64,000 bases of DNA from Flavobacteriales bacterium UBA6057 (lineage in GTDB: Bacteria > Bacteroidota > Bacteroidia > Flavobacteriales_G > Salibacteraceae): positions 496,001 to 560,000 of the forward strand of contig DIYJ01000011.1 in the NCBI GenBank assembly GCA_002428995.1, read 5' to 3'. The notes beneath the pieces were generated by a model. It made no database searches. It saw only the letters and a list, made by a program, of their open reading frames with translations, and was not told the DNA's origin. Below are positions 42,466-50,803 of this stretch, piece by piece (position 1 is the first letter of the stretch; each line of letters starts with the position of its first letter). The translations under genes were made by a program, and so were the position numbers.

Positions 42466-45312
42466 CTACTCCAGCACAATGGAGCGGTTCCATACGGTTT
42501 CCTTGCCGACAGCGGTCAGGAAGTACGTTCCACGATCCATGCTTCCTACTTCAATGAAAATTCGATTGGAGGTAGCAGCAGTTTGGTGATAAACTACCTG
42601 TCCAACAGCATTGGTCAATGTGATGTCCAGTGCCGTTTCTGCGGACGCTGTCGCATCAATCGTCAGACGATCGATGGCAGGGTTTGGATAGATGTTGATT
42701 CCAGAAGCATCCAGGGATGAAATACCCGCAGCCCAAATGGAAACCACGATCTCATCAGAACCTTCACAGCCGTTCTCATCCGTGACAACCACACTGTAGG
42801 TGCCTGATAGACCTACTGAAATGGTCGGGTCAAACGACCCCGTACTCCACAGGTAGCTTTCATAGCTTCCAGGGTCCAGGACCACCGGTGTGATGGGCGT
42901 GGAAATATTCGGCCCAAGATTGGGTGTTGGCAAAGGATATTCCTGATTTACTTCTACCGCATCTGAGTTCATGCAGCCTTCAAAATCGGTGACCGTGACC
43001 TCATAAACTCCGAAGGCATCTACTTCAATGAACTGTCCTGTAGATCCATCACTCCAGGCATAGGATAGGAAGCCACCACCTGTATTGAGGATGACACTTC
43101 CTCCGGTACATATGCCGGTGTCTGGTCCCAGATCAATTAGAGGCAATGGAATTTCGAAGCCTACATCTACGGATGTCACAGCGGTGCATCCATTTCCATC
43201 GGTCACAGTTACGTTGTAGGTCCCAACAGCAAGACCGGTTGCCGAGGCCGTAGTGGTGCTGTTTGGATCATCCCATTGGTAGGTGAAGTTGCCCACTCCA
43301 CCGCTTGGCATGGCACTTACACCACCGTTGGATTCATTCTCGCAGAAAGCGTTGCTATCCAATTGAGCAGTAGTGGTAACGAGCGGTGGTGAGGTGAGGG
43401 TCACAGAGTCTTCAACCACGCAACCGAATACAGTCTCGGTTACAGTATAATAATAAGTTCCTGGCGCCAGTGCGCTCAAGCTGGCGTTGGAAGAGGTAAA
43501 GCCTCCGGGGCCCGTCCAACTGTAAGAGTATGGCCCGGTGCCTGCCACTGAGGCGCTAATGGTACCATCGGCATTACCGGCACAAGCGAGGTTGTAGCTG
43601 CCAAACTGTGAAAGCGTGGTGTTAACGGTGAGGTCTGGCTCAGAGATTACGATGGTCATGGTGTCAGGGCAGGTGAGACCGTCATCAAAAACCTGAAGGA
43701 AATAGGTTCCTGCGTGCAGGTTCGTTGGATTATTCACGGTGTCATTATAACCTGGACCACTCCAAATAAAGAAGTAGGTGCCGCTTCCTCCGGAGGCCGA
43801 AGTAGAGACGGAAGCATTGGAGTCACCAGGGCATCCGAGGTTCAGTCCATTGGATAACATGACCGGATTTGCTGTTGCGTTCACTTGGCCTGAGCAGGTG
43901 ACGTATTCCACTTCGAGCACGTTCAGGTTGGAAGTGAACCGCTTGTACGGAGGATTACTGAGATTGCCGTTGTAGAAGCCTACCTGGAATTCTCCAAGGT
44001 TCAGGTTCGACTGAACGTCTGCATCCGCAGTGGGGCCAAGGTCGTAGTAACCGTAGGTTCCAACATCAAGCGCTGAGAAGCTCGTGTAAGTTCCGTTTGA
44101 GATGTCTGTATAGGCACTTGCGTTGTAGGTGGTGTAGGGGCCCATAGTTCCTGTGACACTGTTCAGTTCAATCGTTTCTGAAGCACTACCGTTCAACGTA
44201 GCGTTCATGTACGCCTGAAGTTTGGTATCGATCACCAAACCGGAATTGGGAACAGAGGAAATGTCAAACTTGGTCCAGGCGCTGTAGGGATCCCCACTGA
44301 ATCCGCAGTACACAAAAATGCTTGGATTACTTTCTACAATTGAGGTGGGGCGAAGCCAGCCTCCCCAATTGCCGTTTAAGGTCACGGTCGGGTCGATGAC
44401 TACCGGATACTGACGACTCGGGTCGGTCATCCAGTCCATGGGAACCAAAGTGGTCAATCGGTATGTGTTGTTGCTTTCAGGCTCGATTTTGTAGGTGAAA
44501 TCCCAATCTCCATCCGGGTGAATGTTCGCGGAGGGATTGTTTTGCTCGTAAACGTCTGGCACCGGGATGACGAACTCCATAGCATTCTGCTCATTTACAA
44601 TGATCAATCCACCGTTGGCTACCATTGTTTCCTCCACGATGCCATTGTTGGCCATCAACTTCCAACCGGCCGGGAGTTCGAGTGTCTCGCTGTAACCAAT
44701 GAATTCAGAGCCCGCCACGTTTCCGGGAAGCGCTTCTACGATGACGTTGTTTTTAATCAGGTCATGCTGAACCTCAAACATGTTGTGGATACCGGAAACC
44801 AGATCCTCGTAAACAATCTCATTCGCAGTTACACTGATCGGAGTAGGGGAAGTGTCATAGAGTGCAGAATTCTCCTCAAAGTTTGCATCGAGTCCGTTGA
44901 TCGAAGGTTGAATGGCGATGCGAATGGATCCTGACTGGTTTCTTAATGTGATGCCTTCGTTTCGAGCGTTGTTCGCATCCGGGAAGTAACTCTTCAGGCC
45001 ATTTGCTGTGTTTTCGTAAGTGTAATTCGAGGAAGAAGAAGGAGTGATCTCGGTAGAGATATCCTGCCATTTTCCTTGCTCGTCCATGTAGTGAAGCGAA
45101 CCTGACAGGATGAATGCTTGAATGTTTCCATTTGGCATCAAAAAATGCTTTGAATGCTGATCACGCAGCTCGGGAAGCTCGGTGCCTTCTTCAGGAAATT
45201 CGAATTGACTCGTGATATTGCTCCAGTCTTGTGCACTTACGGAAGTTGTGGTAAGCACAGCGATGAGCAGAGCAAAGCTGGCTTTGCACAGATTGGTAAA
45301 AGGTCTATTCAT
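42466..45312 (-). CDS. T9SS-secreted SprB-repeat surface protein
   Basis: This 948-residue protein has a signal peptide (residues 1-27). The N-terminal half resembles the DNRLRE/Rhs-type leader (DQHSKHFLMPNGNIQAFI, YPVVIDPTVTLNGN, GGWLRPTSIVESN, WTKFDISSVP). Residues of about 480-800 form SprB-type repeats with GGSGTYFFIWSGPGYN, LHAGTYFLQVFDD, GVGNFTYQWDDPNSTTTA and GLAVGTYNVTVTDGNGCTA. The type A sorting domain closes it (INIYPNPAIDRLTIDATA ... DRGTYFLTAVGK). It is likely a gliding or adhesion-type filament protein on the cell surface. It has its own promoter and terminator. Confidence 0.88.
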   Translation of the reverse strand: MNRPFTNLCKASFALLIAVLTTTSVSAQDWSNITSQFEFPEEGTELPELRDQHSKHFLMPNGNIQAFILSGSLHYMDEQGKWQDISTEITPSSSSNYTYENTANGLKSYFPDANNARNEGITLRNQSGSIRIAIQPSINGLDANFEENSALYDTSPTPISVTANEIVYEDLVSGIHNMFEVQHDLIKNNVIVEALPGNVAGSEFIGYSETLELPAGWKLMANNGIVEETMVANGGLIIVNEQNAMEFVIPVPDVYEQNNPSANIHPDGDWDFTYKIEPESNNTYRLTTLVPMDWMTDPSRQYPVVIDPTVTLNGNWGGWLRPTSIVESNPSIFVYCGFSGDPYSAWTKFDISSVPNSGLVIDTKLQAYMNATLNGSASETIELNSVTGTMGPYTTYNASAYTDISNGTYTSFSALDVGTYGYYDLGPTADADVQSNLNLGEFQVGFYNGNLSNPPYKRFTSNLNVLEVEYVTCSGQVNATANPVMLSNGLNLGCPGDSNASVSTSASGGSGTYFFIWSGPGYNDTVNNPTNLHAGTYFLQVFDDGLTCPDTMTIVISEPDLTVNTTLSQFGSYNLACAGNADGTISASVAGTGPYSYSWTGPGGFTSSNASLSALAPGTYYYTVTETVFGCVVEDSVTLTSPPLVTTTAQLDSNAFCENESNGGVSAMPSGGVGNFTYQWDDPNSTTTASATGLAVGTYNVTVTDGNGCTAVTSVDVGFEIPLPLIDLGPDTGICTGGSVILNTGGGFLSYAWSDGSTGQFIEVDAFGVYEVTVTDFEGCMNSDAVEVNQEYPLPTPNLGPNISTPITPVVLDPGSYESYLWSTGSFDPTISVGLSGTYSVVVTDENGCEGSDEIVVSIWAAGISSLDASGINIYPNPAIDRLTIDATASAETALDITLTNAVGQVVYHQTAATSNRIFIEVGSMDRGTYFLTAVGKETVWNRSIVLE

Positions 45313-45355
45313 GAGGGGTATGGTTTAGTGATTAGAATAAGACTTGGGTTTGTAT

Positions 45356-45386
45356 CAAATCTAGTGGATAGAACCCGGAAGCGCAA
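45356..45386 (-). promoter_or_regulatory. Bacteroidota-type promoter of the SprB-repeat gene
   Basis: On the minus strand TTG (45386-45384) is followed after 20 bases by TAGATTTG (45363-45356), an exact match to -33 TTG / -7 TAnnTTTG. The ATG is 43 bases downstream. Confidence 0.6.
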
Positions 45387-45430
45387 CAACCTCTTAAAAA
45401 TGAATCGATTACGTATTTATCCAGAGGTTG

Positions 45431-45454
45431 TGTTTCACGTGGCGTGAGCTCACG
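45431..45454. other. parS-like sequence overlapping a 12-bp palindrome
   Basis: TGTTTCACGTGG at 45431-45442 equals the first twelve bases of the classical parS variant TGTTTCACGTGGAACA, but the last four bases are CGTG. Directly after it lies the perfect palindrome CGTGAGCTCACG (45443-45454). It could be a decayed parS or a site for another protein. No parA or parB gene is present in the window. Confidence 0.35.
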
Positions 45455-45509
45455 TTCATCCATTGCAGATCGCTTAACAGCTAATAACACTATCCATGGC
45501 CTTGAACCG

Positions 45510-45538
45510 TTGACGCTGTGTATGCTTTGCTATTTTTA
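45510..45538 (+). promoter_or_regulatory. Bacteroidota-type promoter of the MoxR gene
   Basis: TTG (45510-45512), an 18-base spacer and TATTTTTA (45531-45538) fit -33 TTG / -7 TAnnTTTG with one mismatch. The ATG at 45558 is 19 bases downstream. Confidence 0.55.
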
Positions 45539-45557
45539 CCGCCATTGATTTGAACCT

Positions 45558-46532
45558 ATGAAGCAGTACAAGGATGAAGTAGAGGCCGCAGATGATTTCG
45601 GTCAGCGCGTGAAGCAATTGAAGTCTGAGGTGGGTAAGGTCATTGTCGGACAGGACGAGGTGATTGATGCTGTGCTCACTGCCATTTTTAGCAATGGTCA
45701 CTGTCTACTGGTAGGTGTCCCGGGTCTTGCGAAGACACTTTTGGTGAATACCATGGCCGATGCGCTTGGACTTTCCTTTAGCCGCGTTCAGTTTACGCCT
45801 GACTTGATGCCTTCAGACATTGTTGGTTCAGAGATATTGGATGAGCAGCGCAATTTCAAGTTTGTAAAGGGGCCGATTTTCGCGAACATCGTCCTGGCAG
45901 ATGAGATCAACAGAACGCCTCCTAAAACGCAGAGTGCTTTGCTCGAAGCCATGCAGGAGCGTGCGGTGACCGCTGCCGGCAAGACGTATCAGTTGCAAGC
46001 TCCATTTTTTGTGCTGGCCACTCAAAACCCCATTGAACAGGAAGGTACTTATCCCTTGCCGGAAGCACAGCTCGACCGATTCATGTTCAACGTATGGGTG
46101 GACTATCCGAGCTTCCAGGAAGAAGTAGACATTGTAAAGGCGACCACCTCTAACCAGAAGGTGACCCTACAGGAAGTGATGTCTGCAGAAGAGATTGTTT
46201 TCTTCCAGCAATTGGTCCGCAAAGTTCCGGTGCCTGATGGTGTTGTGGATTTTGCCGTGAAGCTTTCGAATGCGACCCGTCCAAACGCAAATAGTCCTAA
46301 AGTGACCGCTGAGTTCATCAACTGGGGAGCCGGACCTCGTGCCAGTCAATACCTGGTGTTAGGTGCCAAGTGCCACGCCCTGATGCGCGGAAAATATACG
46401 CCCGACAATGAGGACGTAAGAGCAGTGGCTACCAACGTGTTGCGTCACCGCATCGTTCGTAACTACAAGGCAGAGGCGGAAGGCATCAGCACCGAGAAGA
46501 TCATTGAAGAGTTAATGGCAGTTTCCGCTTAA
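45558..46532 (+). CDS. MoxR family AAA+ ATPase
   Basis: This 324-residue cytoplasmic ATPase acts as a metallochaperone or maturation factor in the MoxR family. Walker A is GVPGLAKT (53-60) and Walker B with the start of the sensor is LADEINR (113-119). FATQNPIEQEGTYPLPEAQLDRF-type sensor sequence and the C-terminal lid (LRHRIVRNYKAEAEG) are present. MoxR genes usually precede DUF58 and VWA genes. Here the next gene downstream is on the opposite strand and overlaps by 32 bases, so it is an orphan copy. Confidence 0.94.
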   Translation: MKQYKDEVEAADDFGQRVKQLKSEVGKVIVGQDEVIDAVLTAIFSNGHCLLVGVPGLAKTLLVNTMADALGLSFSRVQFTPDLMPSDIVGSEILDEQRNFKFVKGPIFANIVLADEINRTPPKTQSALLEAMQERAVTAAGKTYQLQAPFFVLATQNPIEQEGTYPLPEAQLDRFMFNVWVDYPSFQEEVDIVKATTSNQKVTLQEVMSAEEIVFFQQLVRKVPVPDGVVDFAVKLSNATRPNANSPKVTAEFINWGAGPRASQYLVLGAKCHALMRGKYTPDNEDVRAVATNVLRHRIVRNYKAEAEGISTEKIIEELMAVSA

Positions 46533-47811
46533 TCCACGGAGCCCAAAGAATAGTCGCGGCTACCACTCCGTATTCCAGGACAAGCAGGAATACGTTCTCC
46601 TCGAATCCTGGATTTCCGTACGTAGCATAGCTGAGAAAGGCCAGCGTGGGCCAAACAACCATGTAAGGCTTTCTGAAAAAAACGCTGAGCAAGAGCAGCA
46701 TGCTCAAATACCAAGGATGCACCGTTGTGGAAAGCAGGTAATACACCGTTAATCCAATTCCTGCTTGCAGGATCGCATGACGCAGACTTCCCTTTTGACG
46801 TAACCACAAGTAGAGCAGAACTACACAAGTCGCCATCAAGAGTGCCGGCCCAATGCCTGCAATGGCATTGTATCCCACCATCAGATAACCGATGTACCGC
46901 AAGATGTAATACACACTCGCGTTGAACTCAAAGCTTCTGAAGTAAAGGTCAATGCTGTCCAGGAAATGCGCGACAAACGTTGGCTGCAGCACAGGAATAA
47001 ACAGGATGAGTGAACTGAGTCCGAACGTGAGTACAAACCACCACCGTTCTCTACCTCTCACTGCCTTTGCCAGAAACGGGAAGAAGAGCAGCGGTATGAG
47101 CTTCGTGGCAACGGCCAGTGCCAGCGCAATCCCTGCCAGCTCAGCTTGATCTGACAAAAGCCAGCGGATCGAAAGCACGAAAAAGAAGATCATCACTCCC
47201 TCGAAGTGAGCGTTGCCGCATAACTCAATAATTACCAGCGGGTGGAGTGCATAAAGCTTGTAGAGCCTCGGATCCAAGCGGAAGCGCGTCAAGATCTGAG
47301 GCAACATCCATAGGGTGCCAATTTCGGCTACCAGAATCGGAAGCTTGATCAACAGACTGGACAGATAGGGATCATTTGCTGCGAGTGCTCCAAAGGCTGA
47401 AAAGAACTGAATGACAGCTGGGTAAACCGAATAATAACCGCTGGAGTTGAGTTGGGGAAACAGCGCTTCATACGGTGGTTGAATGTGGGTGGCGATGAAT
47501 TCCGTTGGTGTGAAGAGGTATGGATTCACTCCGTCCAGAATGAGTGATCCATCCCACATGAATCGATAGATGTCGTCACTGAAGGAAGGAAAGGCGAACC
47601 AAGCCAGGCACCTCAGTGTGATGGCAATGTTGGCCACGTTGCGAATGCTGATGTTTGAGAAGATCAGCTGTACGTAAACCAGGGTGAGTAGCCCGAACAT
47701 GCCGAGCACGATCGGTGTATCAGAACGATCAACTCCAAACAACATGTAGGCAAGGCCAATGAAATAAATCACAAAGGCCGACCAAAGCTGTCTCGATGGA
47801 GTAAAATTCAT
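46501..47811 (-). CDS. GT-C fold polyprenol-linked mannosyltransferase-like protein
   Basis: This 436-residue inner-membrane protein has about 11 to 12 helices and the GT-C glycosyltransferase pattern: FSDDIYRFMWDGSLILDGVNPY (quoted here only in part: DDIYRFMWDG) near residues 80-100 with the paired acidic residues, YPAVIQFFSAFGAL, HPLVIIELCGNAHFEG and HPWYLSMLLLL. These resemble GT87/MptB-type mannosyltransferases that use polyprenol-phosphate sugars. Its start overlaps the stop of the PorE-like gene by 4 bases, so it is translationally coupled to the adhesin-export operon. The sugar and acceptor are unknown. Its 3' end overlaps moxR by 32 bases. Confidence 0.8.
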   Translation of the reverse strand: MNFTPSRQLWSAFVIYFIGLAYMLFGVDRSDTPIVLGMFGLLTLVYVQLIFSNISIRNVANIAITLRCLAWFAFPSFSDDIYRFMWDGSLILDGVNPYLFTPTEFIATHIQPPYEALFPQLNSSGYYSVYPAVIQFFSAFGALAANDPYLSSLLIKLPILVAEIGTLWMLPQILTRFRLDPRLYKLYALHPLVIIELCGNAHFEGVMIFFFVLSIRWLLSDQAELAGIALALAVATKLIPLLFFPFLAKAVRGRERWWFVLTFGLSSLILFIPVLQPTFVAHFLDSIDLYFRSFEFNASVYYILRYIGYLMVGYNAIAGIGPALLMATCVVLLYLWLRQKGSLRHAILQAGIGLTVYYLLSTTVHPWYLSMLLLLSVFFRKPYMVVWPTLAFLSYATYGNPGFEENVFLLVLEYGVVAATILWAPWIKRKLPLTLQ

Positions 47812-49787
47812 TCTTGCGCTTCCGTACGTTCAATGCGCAAGATCTCAATTCTTCGTTCACGTGCCGCAGTCAGGCTGTAGATTGCGTTGTAGCGATCTGT
47901 TCCTAAACTGGTAGCTTCACCCGAAGCCTGACTCTCTCCGTACGGTATCTTCTGTATCGCCAGACTTCCTCCATTCTCTGCTGTTCCGTTCAAGTAGGAC
48001 AGAAGTACTCCGTCTTCATATTTCTTGAAGAAATTGATCATGCTCTCAATTCTTCGAAGCGTGAGGTTGAGGTTGTAATCGCTCTGTGCCAAAGGACTTG
48101 CATACCCTTTCACTGCCAGTTCAATCTGAGCTCCCTTCTGTAATTCCTTCCACAACACGTCTGTGGCTCTCGCCAGATTTTCCTCGCTCTGCCCAATCGT
48201 ATTGGCGAAGAAGTCCTCCGTTTTCTGTTTGTTCAGCTGCTTGTCATAATCGCTCAAGCCACTTTTGTCGATTTCTTCCAGGTATTCCCCGAGCCGGGCT
48301 GAATAGTCGATGAGGGTTGTTGAATAACTTCGATTGGTGGTGGTGTCCAACGATCTTGGATTTGGACGGTCGTTGTGAAAATAAAGGGTGATCGGCAGAT
48401 ACTCCTGCAACTCTTCGATGGTCTGCGGAATGGGCTCAGGAATGATGGTGTCTACCTCTACGATCTCCACACTGTCTTCTACCACTGTATCGATGACTAC
48501 GGGCTCTGGCTTGAGGCGCAATTTGTAGAAGTCGTTGCAGCAGGTTTCGTTGCCCTCCTTTTTCAAACCTGAGCTCCTGTTCGATGCAAAGTAGCCGATG
48601 CTGTCCTGGCTTCGGACGCTTGGATAGTAGTCATCAGCCGGGCTGTTCACTTCCGTTCCCGCGTTTTCGACCAATGAAAAGCTGCCGGGAGCTCCCTGGC
48701 TGGTAAAGATGTCGAAGCCTCCAAAACCAGCTTTTCGATTCGAAGCGAAGTAGAAAGTGGAGTCGTTAGCGTCAAACCATGGAGTGATCTCATCTCCCTT
48801 GGAGTTTACTCGGCTGCCCAGGTTGCGCACCCTTCTTACCGGTTCGCCCTTTTTGATTTGCACAAACCAAATGTCCATGCCACCCTTTCCCCGCTCACGA
48901 TCGGAGGCAAAAAAGAGGTACTCATCATCCTCCAGCGACACCACCATGGGCTGGGTGGAAGAACTGCCAGAAGTATTGACCGGCTCAGGCGCCTCTTCTG
49001 CCGCAGCCCAGTCTTCGCCAATCCTCCTCGAGCGATAGATTTTACAATCTCCCAGAGTCGCACATCGGCTGAAGTAAATCGTAGAGCTGTCAGCACTCAG
49101 CGTAGGATTGGCAATGTGAAACCCAGGCTCGGAGGCAGGAATGTCAACATCCACCAGCTTCCAGATGGACGAATCCTTCACTGCTTTTTTCACTTCAATA
49201 AACACCGGGTTTGATTTCCTGACGCGATCACTTTCGTAGCGCATGGTGGAGAAATAAACCGTGTTTGAATCGACCAGCATCGGACTCAATTCCGCATGGA
49301 AGGTGTTGAGGCCTGAATCTGGTTTTGAAACTTCATATTTTGGTTCATCGTCCACATGTTCAGCCGCCCATTCACAGCTTTCAACCTCATCGCGTGCCCA
49401 GCGATAGAGATCATCGCGCAAGCGATAAATGTCCAGGAAGTAGTCGAAGCGCTTACCTGCATCCCTGTACTTTCCTTGTTGCTTGAGCATCATAGCCAGC
49501 CAGAAATGCGCCTCTGGAAAATCATCCTTTGCGTCAAAATCGGTAGCCGCCAGGTAATAGGCAGAGGCTCGTTTGTAGTTTCTCAGGTAGCGATAGCTTT
49601 CACCAATCTTGAAGTGACCTTCGGCTATGGTAGTATCGAGCGCTAAGGCCTTCTCGTAAAAGAAAATGGCTGATTGTGGATACCCTTCATTCAGTTCTTT
49701 GTCACCAGAGGTGATGTACTGTTTAGGAGTTTGGGCCCACAGCGGAGTGCTGAGGAGCAGCAGCCATGTTAGGAATAGAATTCTCAT
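47808..49787 (-). CDS. PorE-like envelope protein: TPR, PD40 propeller and OmpA-like domain
   Basis: This 659-residue protein has a signal peptide (residues 1-18), TPR-type repeats (about 20-115, ESYRYLRNYKRASAYYLAATD and LKQQGKYRDAGKRFDYFLD shown in part) and a PD40/WD40 propeller (about 150-450). The propeller repeats include FFASDRERGKGGMDIWF, FYFASNRKAGFGGFDIF and GYFASNRSSGLKKEG. A proline-rich hinge and an OmpA-type domain (about 545-655) with VKGYASPLAQSDYNLNLTLRR and AARERRIEIL follow. This order matches the PorE-type peptidoglycan-binding protein of the T9SS, although no carboxypeptidase-regulatory fold is clear. It follows porP/sprF by 8 bases in the same operon. Confidence 0.85.
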   Translation of the reverse strand: MRILFLTWLLLLSTPLWAQTPKQYITSGDKELNEGYPQSAIFFYEKALALDTTIAEGHFKIGESYRYLRNYKRASAYYLAATDFDAKDDFPEAHFWLAMMLKQQGKYRDAGKRFDYFLDIYRLRDDLYRWARDEVESCEWAAEHVDDEPKYEVSKPDSGLNTFHAELSPMLVDSNTVYFSTMRYESDRVRKSNPVFIEVKKAVKDSSIWKLVDVDIPASEPGFHIANPTLSADSSTIYFSRCATLGDCKIYRSRRIGEDWAAAEEAPEPVNTSGSSSTQPMVVSLEDDEYLFFASDRERGKGGMDIWFVQIKKGEPVRRVRNLGSRVNSKGDEITPWFDANDSTFYFASNRKAGFGGFDIFTSQGAPGSFSLVENAGTEVNSPADDYYPSVRSQDSIGYFASNRSSGLKKEGNETCCNDFYKLRLKPEPVVIDTVVEDSVEIVEVDTIIPEPIPQTIEELQEYLPITLYFHNDRPNPRSLDTTTNRSYSTTLIDYSARLGEYLEEIDKSGLSDYDKQLNKQKTEDFFANTIGQSEENLARATDVLWKELQKGAQIELAVKGYASPLAQSDYNLNLTLRRIESMINFFKKYEDGVLLSYLNGTAENGGSLAIQKIPYGESQASGEATSLGTDRYNAIYSLTAARERRIEILRIERTEAQE

Positions 49788-49795
49788 TCAGACCG

Positions 49796-50803
49796 TCAAA
49801 TGTAGTCAGGGCATTGACGGACGCGTTTCACTTTTTCCCGCACCGTTGAAAGAATGTAGATTACGGTGACTTCCCATCCACCGCGGTAGCGTGAAGCCGG
49901 TTGCAGCGAAGAGAAATTGACATCGTAGCTGCCGCCTACAAAAAGGCTGTTCATTTCTACTCCCAGGGAAACGTTGCCCGCATCTCCGGGACGACCCCAA
50001 ACACCGAGCAGTATCGCTTGCTTGTTCAGCGGAGTTTCGGACAAATGATAGCGCACCGAGCTACCCACCAAAAGTTCTGAATGCGGCCCTTGTCGCATCA
50101 ACTGAAATGCAGGCATCACATCCCATCGCGTGGCAAACGGCAGAGACGACATTCCATGCACATTCAGCCTGCGAGGGAGGTTTGCGTCAGCTGATTCAAA
50201 AGCAGAGATGTTGGGCTCGTTCAGATTGAATAATGATACTCCAACTCCAAAGTGCTTTCTCTTCGAATATTTCTTCTGGAGGTAAGCTCCACCGGCTGGG
50301 CTCAACCATTGAATGGGATCATCATTCAGTTGCTCGCCTGAAGGCAGGTTTGGGTCGTAAGCCGATCCGTTGTATTGACGATCAAACCTGACCCCAGTGT
50401 TGTTGATCATCTGCCGCGAAAATCCCAGCTGCGCACCCAATGATAAAATGATGTCTTTGGAAGCTCCGAACGGAATATGACCAGCGAGAAAGAGATGTGC
50501 TTGCTGGCGGGTGAGAATAGAAACCCCTGCCTGATCCTGAGCCAAATGCAGTCCAACGCCCAGCGGTTTCAGGTTGAACGGAGCATTCATGTCAACACCG
50601 CCTCCAAAAGTGCGGAAGGGCTGTGATGAAATACTCGACCATTGACTTCGACCCACTCCAGAAAATCGATAAGTGCCCTTGAAATCACCCGTGAATGCGG
50701 GATTGGTGAACATGGGAGTCGCGAAGAATTGCGTGAAATGCATGTCTTGCGCATGACCTGCCAACGCAGCTAACATTGCTATGATCGTCCAGATCTTCCT
50801 CAT
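49796..50803 (-). CDS. PorP/SprF family type IX secretion outer-membrane protein
   Basis: This 335-residue protein has a signal peptide (residues 1-18), then QDMHFTQFFATPMFTNPAFTG, the diagnostic start of the PorP/SprF family. Amphipathic strands of an outer-membrane beta-barrel follow (GVGLHLAQDQAG, ILSLGAQLGFSRQ, HFGVGVSLFNLNEP) up to the end VRQCPDYI. SprF-type members help export CHU_C-type cargo. The gene overlaps the CHU_C adhesin gene by 4 bases and is followed by the PorE-like gene after 8 bases. This linkage supports a dedicated export partner for that adhesin. Confidence 0.93.
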   Translation of the reverse strand: MRKIWTIIAMLAALAGHAQDMHFTQFFATPMFTNPAFTGDFKGTYRFSGVGRSQWSSISSQPFRTFGGGVDMNAPFNLKPLGVGLHLAQDQAGVSILTRQQAHLFLAGHIPFGASKDIILSLGAQLGFSRQMINNTGVRFDRQYNGSAYDPNLPSGEQLNDDPIQWLSPAGGAYLQKKYSKRKHFGVGVSLFNLNEPNISAFESADANLPRRLNVHGMSSLPFATRWDVMPAFQLMRQGPHSELLVGSSVRYHLSETPLNKQAILLGVWGRPGDAGNVSLGVEMNSLFVGGSYDVNFSSLQPASRYRGGWEVTVIYILSTVREKVKRVRQCPDYI

